From positions 62,001-126,000 of the forward strand of contig CASJPF010000001.1 in assembly GCA_949383255.1 (NCBI GenBank): a stretch of DNA of 64,000 nt. The letters run 5' to 3'. A model generated the notes under the pieces. It was not told the origin of the DNA, ran no database searches, and worked only from the letters and a program-made list of their open reading frames with translations. The first letter of the stretch is position 1, and each line of letters opens with the position of its first letter. This DNA comes from Lachnospiraceae bacterium. GTDB taxonomy: Bacteria > Bacillota > Clostridia > Lachnospirales > Lachnospiraceae. Shown here one piece after another: positions 16,935 to 25,866 of the stretch. Position numbers and translations under genes: made by a program.

Positions 16935-18019
16935 ATCCTCTTGCAGACACAATTCTCCTGCAAAGCTGCCTGATACACCTTTTTAAAAGCTGTTGGAAGT
17001 GCAAGATCTTGTTCTAATTGTTCGTTTGTAACCCACACGAAATTCTGGTCTATTCCAGTTGTGTTACAAACAATTACCCAGTAAGTCATATGCCATTCAA
17101 TATGGGTAAAGATATGTTTTAATTGCTTCTTTTTATTAGAAGGCTCTTTTATTGTATCTGCCATAAGCCCTCTTTCTGCAAGCCATTGGCAAACCTGCTG
17201 CCTTGTCAGCGTTCCCTCCTGATTTGGCAATTCCCACATTCCAGACAAAACTCCATCAGCCTCTCGTTTGCGAAGTGCTATCTTTTCCTCAAAGCACAAT
17301 ATGAAAATTGTCTTTTTCTCTACTTTGCGGGCAGCCTTCTTTTTCCTTACTGGATATAAAAGCTGTGTTTTGTTGGTGTAAGCATCACAAAATTGATTGA
17401 TTGGACAACTGCTGCATTGCGGTACTCCATTCGGCACACAAACAACTGCGCCAAGCTCCATTAGACTCTGTGTAAAATCGCCTCTGTGTCTTTTTGGATA
17501 ACACTCCTCTAGCGCCTCTGTAATCTTGTTTCGGAACTTTGCATCTGTTATATCATGATTATCCTGTGTCAATCTGGTAATTACACGCAGCACATTTCCA
17601 TCCACAGCCGCCTTTGCCTGTTCAAAGGCAATTGATGCAATTGCTCCCGCTGTGTATGCGCCAATTCCTGGCAGTGCAAGAATCTGGTCGAACTGTCTTG
17701 GAAACTGTCCCTGAAAGTGTGTACAGATTATTTGTGCCGCCTTTTTTAGATTACGCGCACGTGTGTAGTATCCTAGCCCTTCCCACAATTTAAAAAGCAC
17801 TTCGTCATCACATGCCGCAAGCGATTCCACCGTGGGAAAATGTTCCATAAAGCGCTCATAATATGAAAGTACCGCCTCAACCCTTGTCTGCTGTAACATA
17901 ATTTCTGACACCCAGATTCGATATGGGTCCTTGCTCTCCCTCCAAGGAAGTTTTCTGCTGTTGTTGTGATACCAATCTAACAGCGGAACGACAATATTTT
18001 TTAATTGCTCTATCTTCAT
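16931..18019 (-). CDS. mutY: A/G-specific adenine DNA glycosylase
   Basis: A 362-residue repair enzyme that removes adenine mispaired with 8-oxoguanine. N-terminal HhH-GPD domain: WRESKDPYRIWVSEIMLQQTRV, catalytic Glu in SEIMLQQT, helix-hairpin-helix LPGIGAYTAGAI and catalytic Asp in AVDGNVLRVI. The Fe-S loop is C-x6-C-x2-C-x5-C (CVPNGVPQCSSCPINQFC). The C-terminal part from about residue 230 is a NUDIX-like 8-oxoG recognition domain (ADGVLSGMWELPNQEG). Length is typical. AGGAAG precedes the ATG. The 3' end overlaps the XRE gene's stop; the gene is otherwise monocistronic. Confidence 0.97.
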   Translation of the reverse strand: MKIEQLKNIVVPLLDWYHNNSRKLPWRESKDPYRIWVSEIMLQQTRVEAVLSYYERFMEHFPTVESLAACDDEVLFKLWEGLGYYTRARNLKKAAQIICTHFQGQFPRQFDQILALPGIGAYTAGAIASIAFEQAKAAVDGNVLRVITRLTQDNHDITDAKFRNKITEALEECYPKRHRGDFTQSLMELGAVVCVPNGVPQCSSCPINQFCDAYTNKTQLLYPVRKKKAARKVEKKTIFILCFEEKIALRKREADGVLSGMWELPNQEGTLTRQQVCQWLAERGLMADTIKEPSNKKKQLKHIFTHIEWHMTYWVIVCNTTGIDQNFVWVTNEQLEQDLALPTAFKKVYQAALQENCVCKRI

Positions 18020-18063
18020 GACAATCTCTTCCTACTTCCTTTATAATTCCTTATTTGTCCCGT

Positions 18064-18121
18064 TTTTACAACCCTATTTTTCTAGTTTATCCCTTAAAAT
18101 CATTAATGTTAGGTTGTAAAA
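18064..18121. promoter_or_regulatory. Spaced inverted repeat between mutY and XRE gene
   Basis: TTTTACAACC (18064-18073) and GGTTGTAAAA (18112-18121) are perfect 10-bp arms 38 bp apart in the divergent mutY/XRE region. They could be paired operator half-sites for the XRE protein encoded just downstream. Function inferred from position only. Confidence 0.4.
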
Positions 18122-18164
18122 GTGATACGTAACATCGTAACATTATGGAAAGAAGGTTTTCGTT

Positions 18165-18425
18165 ATGCCAAAGCCCAAAACCAGCTCCGGCGAAAAAAAT
18201 CTGATCAGCAAACGCCTTATTGCGCTGAGAAAAAAGCATTACCTCTCGCAGCGAGACTTATCCAACAAACTCCAACTAGCCGGGTATGATATGGATAAAA
18301 ATGTAATCACCCGCATAGAGACAAATAAACGCTATGTGACGGACATTGAAATCCGTGCTCTAGCGCATATATTCGGCGTCTCCTGTGACTATTTAATCGA
18401 GGGCGACAAAACAGAGTTCGAGTAG
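18165..18425 (+). CDS. XRE-family transcriptional regulator
   Basis: An 86-residue protein with a single Cro/CI helix-turn-helix: ISKRLIALRKKHYLSQRDLS, VITRIETNKRYVT, and the closing IEIRALAHIFGVSCDYLIEG typical of phage- and ICE-like repressors. GAAAGAAGG precedes the ATG. The last sense codons and the stop lie in a GAGTAGGGAAG hairpin, so the stop TAG is part of the terminator stem. It stands alone between mutY and a hybrid kinase, with no mobile element visible nearby. Target unknown; autoregulation through the inverted repeat upstream is possible. Confidence 0.88.
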   Translation: MPKPKTSSGEKNLISKRLIALRKKHYLSQRDLSNKLQLAGYDMDKNVITRIETNKRYVTDIEIRALAHIFGVSCDYLIEGDKTEFE

Positions 18426-18448
18426 GGAAGAGCACTCTTCCCTACTCG
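18419..18448. terminator. Convergent terminator hairpin, GAGTAGGGAAG family (copy E)
   Basis: Perfect CGAGTAGGGAAG/CTTCCCTACTCG stem between the convergent XRE and hybrid kinase genes. It supplies the stop TAG of the XRE gene and ends one base before the kinase stop. The second half of the repeat seen in copies A to C is absent. There is no T-run, so termination is inferred from position. Confidence 0.65.
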
Positions 18449-20983
18449 CTATAAATACTTTTTTAGAAGCTGTGTCAGCCTATTGACATCAATTGGCTTT
18501 GCTACATGCTCATTCATACCGCAGTCAAGGCACCGCTGAATATCATCTGAGAAAGCATCCGCTGTCATCGCTATAATAGGCAATTTTGCGTCTGGGCGCC
18601 CCAAGGCACGAATCGCCTTCGCCGCATCATAACCATTCATAATTGGCATGCGAATATCCATCAACACAACATCATAATATCCCTGCGGCGATTGCTCAAA
18701 TTTCTCAACACAGACTTTTCCGTTGTCTGCTCTCTCCAGCTCAAATCCTACTTCAGATAAAAGATCCTCTGCAATTTCCCAGTTCAAATCATTGTCTTCT
18801 GCCAGCAAAATCCGCCTACCCAAAAAACTGTTGTGAAACTCAGCTTCCTTTATCTCAGCTTTTTCAGACTCATCAAGCATATAGTGTCTCAGTCCCAAAA
18901 ACAAATTGGATTTAAACAGCGGTTTCGATATAAATCCCTGAATGCCAATCTCTGTGGCTTCCTCCTCTATCTCACTCCAATCATATGCAGAGATAATTAA
19001 AATCGGTGCATTCTCTCCTAGATGTTTTCGCATCTCGCGTGCTGTATGTAAGCCATCCATATCCGGCATCTTCCAGTCTAAAAGTACAATCTCAAAAGGA
19101 TTTTGCTCATCATGACATTTTTTTGCCATCTCAACAGCAACCCTGCCACTTGCTGCCCACTGCGCATCAATTCCAATCTCTCTTAACGACAAAACTGCAC
19201 TTTGACAAAGATCTTCATTGTTATCTACCACTAACATTCTCCACGGCGGCAATTTCATATCTTCCACCATGACATCCGCTTTTTCCAGATCGAGTGTAAT
19301 ATGGAATTCTGTTCCTTTTCCAATTGCACTTCGCACCTCAATACTGCCCTTCATGGTATCCACAATCGCCTTTGTTATTGCCATTCCAAGTCCAGTTCCC
19401 TCAATCTTATCAATCTGTGCTTTCTCTTCTCTCGTAAATGTATCAAAAATCTTTTTCTGAAATTCATCTGTCATTCCAATACCATTGTCCTTGACACGAA
19501 AATGGCATCGCACATAAGAATCTCCTAAAGGAGACGGCTCCTGCTGTAAATATACATTAATTCTTCCACCTTCTGGTGTAAATTTCAGCGCATTTGACAA
19601 TAAATTAATCAAAATCTGATTTAATCGTACACTGTCACAGTGAACTTCCTCTGTTATGATTTTCTGGATAAAAATATCAAAATGCTGCTGTCGCTCTTTT
19701 ACTTGCGGCTGTACAATGTTTACAATACTGTCCATTGTCTCCCGCAGTGATATCTGATTCATGTTTAATGTTAACTTTCCACTTTCAATCTTTGACATAT
19801 CCAAGACATCATTGATTAGTCCAAGCAAATGTCTGCTGGACAGTGTAATCTTTCTAAGACAATCCTTAACACGTTCAGAATTATCAATATTTGCCATTGC
19901 AATCGCAGTCATTCCCACAATGCCATTCATCGGTGTGCGGATATCATGACTCATACTGGAAAGAAACTCACTCTTTGCCTTGTTTGCCTTGACAGCTTCC
20001 TGTCTTGCATTTTCCAGTTCCAACAGTTGTTGTTTTGACAATCTATAATATAAAATAAAAATAATTACAATACCACCAAGAATCACAAAACACATTATTA
20101 ATGTTGTAATTTGGCGCTCAAGGCTCAAACCTTCCAAAATTCTGTCCAATACGCCAAATGGCATCAAAGAAATTAAATACCACTCTGAGTTTGGCAGTCC
20201 AGTGCACAAAAGGTATCTTTTCTCTTGATTTACACAGGCAATCGTAGCATAGTTCGTATTATTATTGATTGCCTCTTGCAGTTCACTGACATACTCTTCT
20301 GCTTGCTTTCCATTATATGCACAAAAAGTCTCACTTATATTTTCAAAAAGAGACTCTTGCTTTGCCCGAATCACAAAAGTGCCATCTCTGCGAATAATAT
20401 AGGAATACATAAGAGAATTCTCTCCATCTAGTGCAAGCACATTTTCCAGATATTCCATTGGCATTGCAGCCACCATAGCAGTGCTTACCTTGCCATCTTT
20501 CATAGGATAGGCAACATCAATCAGCAGGCACATCACCCGCTCTCCCTCGGCACTAAATCCCGAAAATACTCTCAAGCTACTATCCTGAAACACTCTGCGA
20601 AAGACTTCCTCACTCTCATATTCCACCTCTTTGCCATAAATTACTTCGCAGTCTCCATCTTCCGCATATAATCCCAGATACAAAAAATCTCGCACTTGTG
20701 CACTAACCACAAGCTGTTCAATCATTTCAGGTCCATATTCCATTGTCTCTGGCGGGTGTCTCTGCACAATCCCTTCCATCTTCAATATCTGTAAATCAAC
20801 GATCGCATCAAATTTCTCCTGCATTTGTTTTGCAACTGCGGACATATAAATCATACCAATCTCATTAATTGCCCCATCGCTTTTACCTGATATGTACACA
20901 GATGTAACCGTAAGTATTAAAATACATACAGAAATCAAAATCGAAAAACTTATCAGTATAAATTTTTTGGTGTTTTTTATCAT
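18449..20983 (-). CDS. Hybrid sensor histidine kinase with two receiver domains
   Basis: An 844-residue membrane sensor. TM1 is near residues 8-30, an extracellular Cache-like region of about 260 residues follows, TM2 is near 295-318 (TTLIMCFVILGGIVIIFILY), then HisKA with SSMSHDIRTPMNG, an HATPase with DNGIGM and GTGLGMAI, receiver 1 (MLVVDNNEDL; Asp in LLDWKMPDMDG) and receiver 2 (ILLAEDNDLNW; Asp in LMDIRMPIMNG). Receiver 1 has DNN in place of the usual DDN at its acidic pocket. There is no Hpt domain, unlike the kinase at the left edge, so the relay must go through a separate Hpt protein. It is monocistronic; the start is a plain ATG preceded by AGAGGAATT. Confidence 0.92.
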   Translation of the reverse strand: MIKNTKKFILISFSILISVCILILTVTSVYISGKSDGAINEIGMIYMSAVAKQMQEKFDAIVDLQILKMEGIVQRHPPETMEYGPEMIEQLVVSAQVRDFLYLGLYAEDGDCEVIYGKEVEYESEEVFRRVFQDSSLRVFSGFSAEGERVMCLLIDVAYPMKDGKVSTAMVAAMPMEYLENVLALDGENSLMYSYIIRRDGTFVIRAKQESLFENISETFCAYNGKQAEEYVSELQEAINNNTNYATIACVNQEKRYLLCTGLPNSEWYLISLMPFGVLDRILEGLSLERQITTLIMCFVILGGIVIIFILYYRLSKQQLLELENARQEAVKANKAKSEFLSSMSHDIRTPMNGIVGMTAIAMANIDNSERVKDCLRKITLSSRHLLGLINDVLDMSKIESGKLTLNMNQISLRETMDSIVNIVQPQVKERQQHFDIFIQKIITEEVHCDSVRLNQILINLLSNALKFTPEGGRINVYLQQEPSPLGDSYVRCHFRVKDNGIGMTDEFQKKIFDTFTREEKAQIDKIEGTGLGMAITKAIVDTMKGSIEVRSAIGKGTEFHITLDLEKADVMVEDMKLPPWRMLVVDNNEDLCQSAVLSLREIGIDAQWAASGRVAVEMAKKCHDEQNPFEIVLLDWKMPDMDGLHTAREMRKHLGENAPILIISAYDWSEIEEEATEIGIQGFISKPLFKSNLFLGLRHYMLDESEKAEIKEAEFHNSFLGRRILLAEDNDLNWEIAEDLLSEVGFELERADNGKVCVEKFEQSPQGYYDVVLMDIRMPIMNGYDAAKAIRALGRPDAKLPIIAMTADAFSDDIQRCLDCGMNEHVAKPIDVNRLTQLLKKYL

Positions 20984-21031
20984 TGTAATTCCTCTTTTAC
21001 ATTATAAAATAGATTGTATTTTTATTAGAAA

Positions 21032-21508
21032 TCAGCCGTCTAATATTTTTTCCATTCCAATTTTCTGTGGCACAAAACCACAATGCTCATAAAAACATCT
21101 AGCATGCTCATTACATGCCCACACATTTAATGTGACATTGTAACATCCCTGATCCTTTGCATACTGCAATACATATTCATACAACTTTTTCCCGATATGT
21201 TGTCCCCTTTTGGTACTATCTATACACAGATCATCAATATATAATGTCTTAATGTCTGTCAGGATATTACTTTTTATATGTTGTTGAAAGACACAAAATA
21301 CATAACCAAGCACCTGATCTTTTTCGTCTACTCCCACAAAAATTGGTCTTGTGTCATCACAAATCAACTCACAAAGCTCCTCATTGGTATACTTTTTCGT
21401 ATTTCCCTTAAACAAATCAGGTCTACCAGCATGATGCAACATAAGCACTTGATAAAGTAAATCATTCATTTTGTCAATATCCTTTTCTTGCGCACGTCTT
21501 ATATTCAT
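21032..21508 (-). CDS. GNAT-family N-acetyltransferase
   Basis: A 158-residue acetyl-CoA-dependent acetyltransferase. The start at 21508 is preferred because GGGGGA lies 8 bp upstream; the longer frame from 21538 has no ribosome binding site. Motif A is DDLCIDSTKRGQHIGKKLYE, matching the R/Q-x-x-G-x-G/K pyrophosphate loop, and the C-terminal NVWACNEHARCFYEHCGF is typical of aminoglycoside-type and small-molecule GNATs. Substrate unknown. It sits alone between the hybrid kinase and the divergent MATE transporter. Confidence 0.88.
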   Translation of the reverse strand: MNIRRAQEKDIDKMNDLLYQVLMLHHAGRPDLFKGNTKKYTNEELCELICDDTRPIFVGVDEKDQVLGYVFCVFQQHIKSNILTDIKTLYIDDLCIDSTKRGQHIGKKLYEYVLQYAKDQGCYNVTLNVWACNEHARCFYEHCGFVPQKIGMEKILDG

Positions 21509-21690
21509 TGTGTAAATCCCCCAAAACAATATCGTCATTACAACGCTTTCATTTTACTGAAATATCAGCAAACAGTCAGCGAACAAAATATTAAATTTTT
21601 ATAAACGCTTTTCATATTACTATTTTCTTATTATAATAAGTTTTGCTGTTTCTGTAAATACACAAATTTTAAAGAAAGGATTCCATTATT

Positions 21691-23010
21691 ATGAATAAAG
21701 ATCTCACTCAAGGAAACCCACAAACTGTTCTCTGGAAATTTTGTCTTCCCATGTTTGGCAGTATTATTTTCCAGCAGCTCTACAACATTGCAGACAGTCT
21801 TGTCGCCGGCAAATTTATTGGAGAAAATGCACTAGCAGCAATTGGCAACAGTTACAATGTCACACTTGTTTTTATTGCATTTGCCTTTGGTTGCAACATT
21901 GGTTGTTCCGTTATTGTATCACAATTTTTTGGCGCCAAAGATTACACCAAAATGAAAACCGCTGTCTACACAACCCTAATTTCTAGCACAGTTCTTTGCG
22001 CAATACTAATGCTTTTTGGTTTTTTGTTCTGCGATACGCTATTGGAACAGATGCGAACACAGCCCGAAATCTTGTCAGATTCTGCTCTCTATATGAATAT
22101 CTACATACTTGGTCTTCCATTCCTATTTTTCTACAATATTGCCACTGGCATTTTCTCCGCTCTTGGAGACTCCAAAACGCCATTTTATTTCCTTGCTTTC
22201 TCATCCATATCAAACATTGCAGTTGATATTTTATTTGTAAAATGCTTTTCTATGGGAATTGCAGGTGTCGCATGGGCAACTTTTTTGTGTCAGGGCATTA
22301 GCTGCATTTTGTCGCTTGGATTAATCCTCAAGCGGTTATCTCGTATTAAAACAGACAAAAAAGCAGCGCTGTTCTCCTCAGCACTGCTCAAAAAACTCGC
22401 TGTAATTGCTATACCAAGTATCCTACAGCAATCCTTTATCTCTGTTGGAAATATCTTTATCCAAAGTGTTATTAATAGCTTTGGCATTAGTGTTACCGCT
22501 GGATACTCTGCTGCCGTCAAACTCAACAATCTGGTGATTACTTCCTTCACCACACTTGGAAATGGGGTGTCCAATTTCACGGCACAAAATATTGGCGCCG
22601 GACTTCCTGCAAGGGTAAAAAATGGACTCCATGCCGGTCTAAAATTAGTCTGGTGTATCTGTATCCCCATTGTCATCTTATACATTTGTTTTGGAAAATA
22701 TCTACTTTTGCTGTTTATGGATTCCTCTTCCTCAGAAGCTTTGCTCACTGGAAAACAATTTCTATGGATTCTATCTCCCTTTTATTTTGTCGTGTCAGCA
22801 AAATTAGTGGCAGATGGCATACTCCGCGGTGCTGGCGCCATGAAACCCTTTATGGCGGCAACCTTTACGGATTTAATTCTGCGCGTTGTACTCGCCTTCC
22901 TTTTCTCAAATTGGTTTGGCGCCATTGGCATCTGGTGTGCATGGCCAATTGGCTGGATTATTGCGACAATAATGTCTTTCTGCTTTTACAGACAAATGCA
23001 TTATCAATAA
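21691..23010 (+). CDS. MATE-family multidrug/cation efflux transporter
   Basis: A 439-residue polytopic membrane protein with about 12 predicted helices in two related halves, the MATE (DinF/NorM-like) plan. The N-terminus MNKDLTQGNPQTVLWKFCLP and NIADSLVAGKFIGENALAAIG are characteristic of clostridial MATE exporters, as is GAKDYTKMKTA after helix 3. It likely uses an Na+ or H+ gradient to export drugs or metabolites. AAAGGATT precedes the ATG, and a TATAAT box lies about 60 bp upstream. The last 7 bp overlap the 3' end of a small minus-strand gene. Confidence 0.93.
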   Translation: MNKDLTQGNPQTVLWKFCLPMFGSIIFQQLYNIADSLVAGKFIGENALAAIGNSYNVTLVFIAFAFGCNIGCSVIVSQFFGAKDYTKMKTAVYTTLISSTVLCAILMLFGFLFCDTLLEQMRTQPEILSDSALYMNIYILGLPFLFFYNIATGIFSALGDSKTPFYFLAFSSISNIAVDILFVKCFSMGIAGVAWATFLCQGISCILSLGLILKRLSRIKTDKKAALFSSALLKKLAVIAIPSILQQSFISVGNIFIQSVINSFGISVTAGYSAAVKLNNLVITSFTTLGNGVSNFTAQNIGAGLPARVKNGLHAGLKLVWCICIPIVILYICFGKYLLLLFMDSSSSEALLTGKQFLWILSPFYFVVSAKLVADGILRGAGAMKPFMAATFTDLILRVVLAFLFSNWFGAIGIWCAWPIGWIIATIMSFCFYRQMHYQ

Positions 23011-23138
23011 CAGCCTTTACACCTGCTACAGTCGCCTCCGCACTGTAGCGATTTTCCATTTTTTTTACTGCGTATCATACTGCGCAAAGCCAAGCCAACA
23101 GCCGCCAGTAAAATTACACCTGTAATAAACGTTCCCAT
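23004..23138 (-). CDS. FeoB-associated Cys-rich membrane protein (44 residues)
   Basis: A very short gene found by reading the complement strand. It encodes one N-terminal membrane helix (TFITGVILLAAVGLALRSMI), a basic stretch, and a Cys-rich tail CGGDCSRCKGCY with four Cys. This matches the FeoB-associated Cys-rich family usually encoded next to the ferrous iron transporter FeoB. AAAAGG lies upstream of the ATG. The stop overlaps the MATE 3' end by 7 bp, tail to tail, and ldh lies 20 bp upstream on the same strand, so it may be co-transcribed with ldh. No feoA or feoB is in the window. Confidence 0.85.
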   Translation of the reverse strand: MGTFITGVILLAAVGLALRSMIRSKKNGKSLQCGGDCSRCKGCY

Positions 23139-23157
23139 TATACAACCTTTTCTTTTA

Positions 23158-24117
23158 TTAATTCAAATCTAATTCTTTAATCACCGATGCAAGTGTATCC
23201 GCAGACTGTTTCAGCTTTTTCTGTTCATCCTCATTTAGCGCAATGGGCACTCTAGTTTGCACGCCATCTTCACCCAATACAGCCGGCATACTAAGCGCCA
23301 TTCCCTCAATGCCATACTCGCCATGTATCATACGCGATATTGGAAGAATAGAGCGGTCATTGCGCACAATTGCTTCACAGATTCGCTTTACAGACATTGC
23401 AATTCCATAATAAGTGGCTCTTTTCTTGGAGATAATCTCATAAGCACAATTTTTCACTTCTTCTGCAATGCGGTCCATAGATTCTTCGTGTTGAAAATGT
23501 CCTCTTAACTCACAAAAATCATTTAGCGGCACACCAGATACATTGGCGCTGCTCCATGCGGCAATCTCACTGTCTCCATGCTCTCCAATAATAAAGGCAT
23601 GAACACTTTTGCTGTCCACGTTCAGATGTTCTCCAAGTTTATATTTCAATCTGGCTGTATCCAGCACGGTTCCAGATCCAATTACCCTATCCTCTGGCAT
23701 ATTGCTAAGCTTACATGCCACATAGGTAAGAATATCAACTGGATTTGACACAACCAATATAATGCCCTGATAATTTCTATTTGCAATCTCAGGGATAATG
23801 CTTTTAAAAATGCCTACATTCTTGTGCACTAAGTCAAGCCTTGTCTCATCCGGTTTCTGATTTGCCCCCGCCGTAATAATTACAATGGCAGCATCCACAA
23901 TATCATCGTAAGTCCCCGCATAAATATCTACGTGTCCAATAAATGGAATCCCATGTGCAATGTCAAGCGCTTCGCCCTCCGCTCTGTCATGGTCCGCATC
24001 AATCAACACCATCTCCGAAAACAGACCACTCTGCATCAGGCAAAATGCTGTGGCAGAACCAACAAAACCACAGCCCACAATTGCTACCTTTCTATTGTTA
24101 ATTGCTCCTTCTCTCAT
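23158..24117 (-). CDS. ldh: L-lactate dehydrogenase
   Basis: A 319-residue NAD-dependent enzyme reducing pyruvate to L-lactate. It has the Rossmann motif VAIVGCGFVGSATA, the substrate-specificity Gln in AGANQKPDETRLDL (Arg would indicate malate dehydrogenase), the Asp/Arg pair around VLDTARLKY, and the catalytic His in IGEHGDSE. Length is standard. AAAGGAGG precedes the ATG, and a TATAAT box lies about 25 bp upstream of that. A small Cys-rich protein gene follows 19 bp later on the same strand. It fits a fermentative anaerobe. Confidence 0.97.
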   Translation of the reverse strand: MREGAINNRKVAIVGCGFVGSATAFCLMQSGLFSEMVLIDADHDRAEGEALDIAHGIPFIGHVDIYAGTYDDIVDAAIVIITAGANQKPDETRLDLVHKNVGIFKSIIPEIANRNYQGIILVVSNPVDILTYVACKLSNMPEDRVIGSGTVLDTARLKYKLGEHLNVDSKSVHAFIIGEHGDSEIAAWSSANVSGVPLNDFCELRGHFQHEESMDRIAEEVKNCAYEIISKKRATYYGIAMSVKRICEAIVRNDRSILPISRMIHGEYGIEGMALSMPAVLGEDGVQTRVPIALNEDEQKKLKQSADTLASVIKELDLN

Positions 24118-24233
24118 AAAAAATCCTCCTTTTTGTTTCTATATTATAAAATATCTTTGCTAATTTATTTCACTTGTATGCTATTCTTACCAATTTCTAC
24201 ATTCCAATTCATCTTACACTCAAATTTATCTCA

Positions 24234-24632
24234 TTATGACTTTACTGCAAAACCATTGGAGGTCATATGTGCCACCTGACTTCCAAGCTCATCACTGACA
24301 GTAATTTCATAATAACAAGTTTTTCCGCCTTCTCTTATTTTTGAAGCCTCTGCAATTAATTTACTTCCCTTTGCCCTGCCAAGGAAACTAATAGAAGCTG
24401 TGAGCGATACTCTGGGGTCCTTATTCCAATTGGAAGCCACCGCAAAGGCAAAATCTGCCAGCGTAAAAATTGCGCCGCCCATCACAGCTCCTAACGCATT
24501 GCGATGGGTGTCGTTTAACTTCATGGAACATCTGGCAAATCCTTCATCCACAGCCTCAATTACCGCGCCGTTTACGGTTGCAAAGCGGTCTTTTGAAAAT
24601 CGCTCCCGCACTGCATCTAGTGTATCCTGCAT
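24234..24632 (-). CDS. PaaI-family acyl-CoA thioesterase (hotdog fold)
   Basis: A 132-residue single hotdog-fold domain. Visible signatures are NALGAVMGGAIFTLADFAFAVASN, the catalytic helix region of PaaI-type thioesterases, and VSLTASISFLGRAKGSKLIAEA. It probably hydrolyses an aryl- or acyl-CoA; the substrate is not predictable. It is the last gene of a three-gene minus-strand unit after a TetR regulator (22-bp gap) and an unknown gene, suggesting that TetR controls it. AGGAGG precedes the ATG. Confidence 0.9.
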   Translation of the reverse strand: MQDTLDAVRERFSKDRFATVNGAVIEAVDEGFARCSMKLNDTHRNALGAVMGGAIFTLADFAFAVASNWNKDPRVSLTASISFLGRAKGSKLIAEASKIREGGKTCYYEITVSDELGSQVAHMTSNGFAVKS

Positions 24633-24654
24633 CGTTTTTCCTCCTAAGTTTTTC

Positions 24655-25242
24655 TTACTTCACCACCATACCTAATATCCCCATAATATAAGCAATCTCC
24701 TTATCTACAACCTCCGCAGAAACGCCAATTGTACAGGAAGATATCTTTAAACCCTCGAATGTATATGCAATATTGCGTGCCGCCTCTGCGATATCCTCAC
24801 AGACCATCCACTCTTGCGCCACTCCCTCCGCTATCAGCGATTCCAGAACTGCCACAGACGCCTCAAACTGTCTTCGCACAGGATTGTTTTTTCCACGTAT
24901 CTTATTATCAAACATATATTCGTATATCGCTGTCGAAAGATTATCCTTCTTTTTTAGGATCACCTTTTTCTGCGCATTTAAATACAACAACAGCATTTCC
25001 CCTGGAGAAGCATTTTGTACTTTCGCATTTCGGAGTACTGCTTCAGCATTTATATGCTCCTGTGCAAGCACCGCCTCAAAGAGATCTTTTGTGTTTATAA
25101 AATGCAAATAAAGACCTCCTCGGCTAATACCACAAGCTTCCACAATCTCTTTCATTGTAACAGCCCTGTATCCTTTCTGACAAAACACGCCTCTTGCCTT
25201 CTCCAAAATATACTTTCTTTTCTGTAATGATTTTTCTCCCAT
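24655..25242 (-). CDS. TetR/AcrR-family transcriptional regulator
   Basis: A 195-residue repressor with an N-terminal TetR helix-turn-helix (KARGVFCQKGYRAVTMKEIVEACGISRGGLYLHFINTKDLFEAV) and a divergent helical ligand domain containing YTFEGLKIS near the C-terminus. The start is ATG at 25242. The gene lies between an unknown gene (17-bp gap) and the thioesterase on the same strand. A fatty-acyl or aryl-CoA type ligand is plausible from the neighbour but not shown. Confidence 0.93.
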   Translation of the reverse strand: MGEKSLQKRKYILEKARGVFCQKGYRAVTMKEIVEACGISRGGLYLHFINTKDLFEAVLAQEHINAEAVLRNAKVQNASPGEMLLLYLNAQKKVILKKKDNLSTAIYEYMFDNKIRGKNNPVRRQFEASVAVLESLIAEGVAQEWMVCEDIAEAARNIAYTFEGLKISSCTIGVSAEVVDKEIAYIMGILGMVVK

Positions 25243-25259
25243 GCCTATGCTCCTATAGC

Positions 25260-25724
25260 CTAGTACTCCAACGGCTGCCTGATTTCCATCAGTTCCTTCA
25301 ATTTCAACAGGAGTGCGAGATATACCCCATTCTGAACGCCCTCTGCCCAGACAGCTCCTTTGATATCTCCGCGCAGAACATATTTTGATAAAATATCTCC
25401 CAAAACTGTAATCTCCTGCAAAGAACAGGCACTGATAATTCGCAGTTCGTCCGCCGCAGTCTTAATTCGATATCTTGAGTACGTATACACATAATTTCTG
25501 TTGAGAAAATCGGTCTGTTTCACCTCCTTAACAAAACCAAGCAGCGTTGCGTCATAAACTGGAACTGCCATCGAGGTTTTTTCAATTCCCTGTCCATTGT
25601 AAATATCTGTCGCAACAGTCCCACTCTTATCTTGTAACCATGACAAATACTGCATTAGACGTGCCACATCATCCTTGTAACATATGATAATCTCATCCCT
25701 TGAAAGTCTAAGATTGTCGTGCAT
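25260..25724 (-). CDS. Protein of unknown function (154 residues)
   Basis: I do not recognise a family. The protein is soluble, mixed alpha/beta, with no signal peptide. Notable stretches are YVYTYSRYRIKTAADELR, CSLQEITVLGDILSKYVLRG and a C-terminal VYLALLLKLKELMEIRQ. The start has GGGAGGG upstream. It heads the unit with TetR and the thioesterase, and its codon use is like its neighbours', so it is likely a real, co-expressed gene. The truncated tnpB element ends about 48 bp upstream of its start. Confidence 0.7.
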   Translation of the reverse strand: MHDNLRLSRDEIIICYKDDVARLMQYLSWLQDKSGTVATDIYNGQGIEKTSMAVPVYDATLLGFVKEVKQTDFLNRNYVYTYSRYRIKTAADELRIISACSLQEITVLGDILSKYVLRGDIKGAVWAEGVQNGVYLALLLKLKELMEIRQPLEY

Positions 25725-25771
25725 AAGACTCCCTCCCTTATATCTTTCTGGTATATAAATAATATTCTAAC

Positions 25772-25866
25772 GTGAACTACCCTGACCTAAAAAGTCAGAG
25801 CTTCTAAGAGTTTAATGACTCTATTTAAGAAGTTTGGTGTTTCAATTTACAAAGCTCAAGTTTATT
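25772..25866 (-). ncRNA. 3' end of an IS605-type TnpB guide RNA (omegaRNA-like), element right end
   Basis: Read on the minus strand after the truncated tnpB: AATAGAGTCATTAAACTCTT, AGAAG, a GCTCTGACTT/AGGTCAGGG stem, then TAGTTCAC. This order is characteristic of the right end of clostridial IS605-type tnpB elements, which doubles as the scaffold of the TnpB guide RNA. The bases after TTCAC (GTTAGAATATT, reading toward lower coordinates) would be the guide. Identity is by motif recognition only. Confidence 0.6.
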
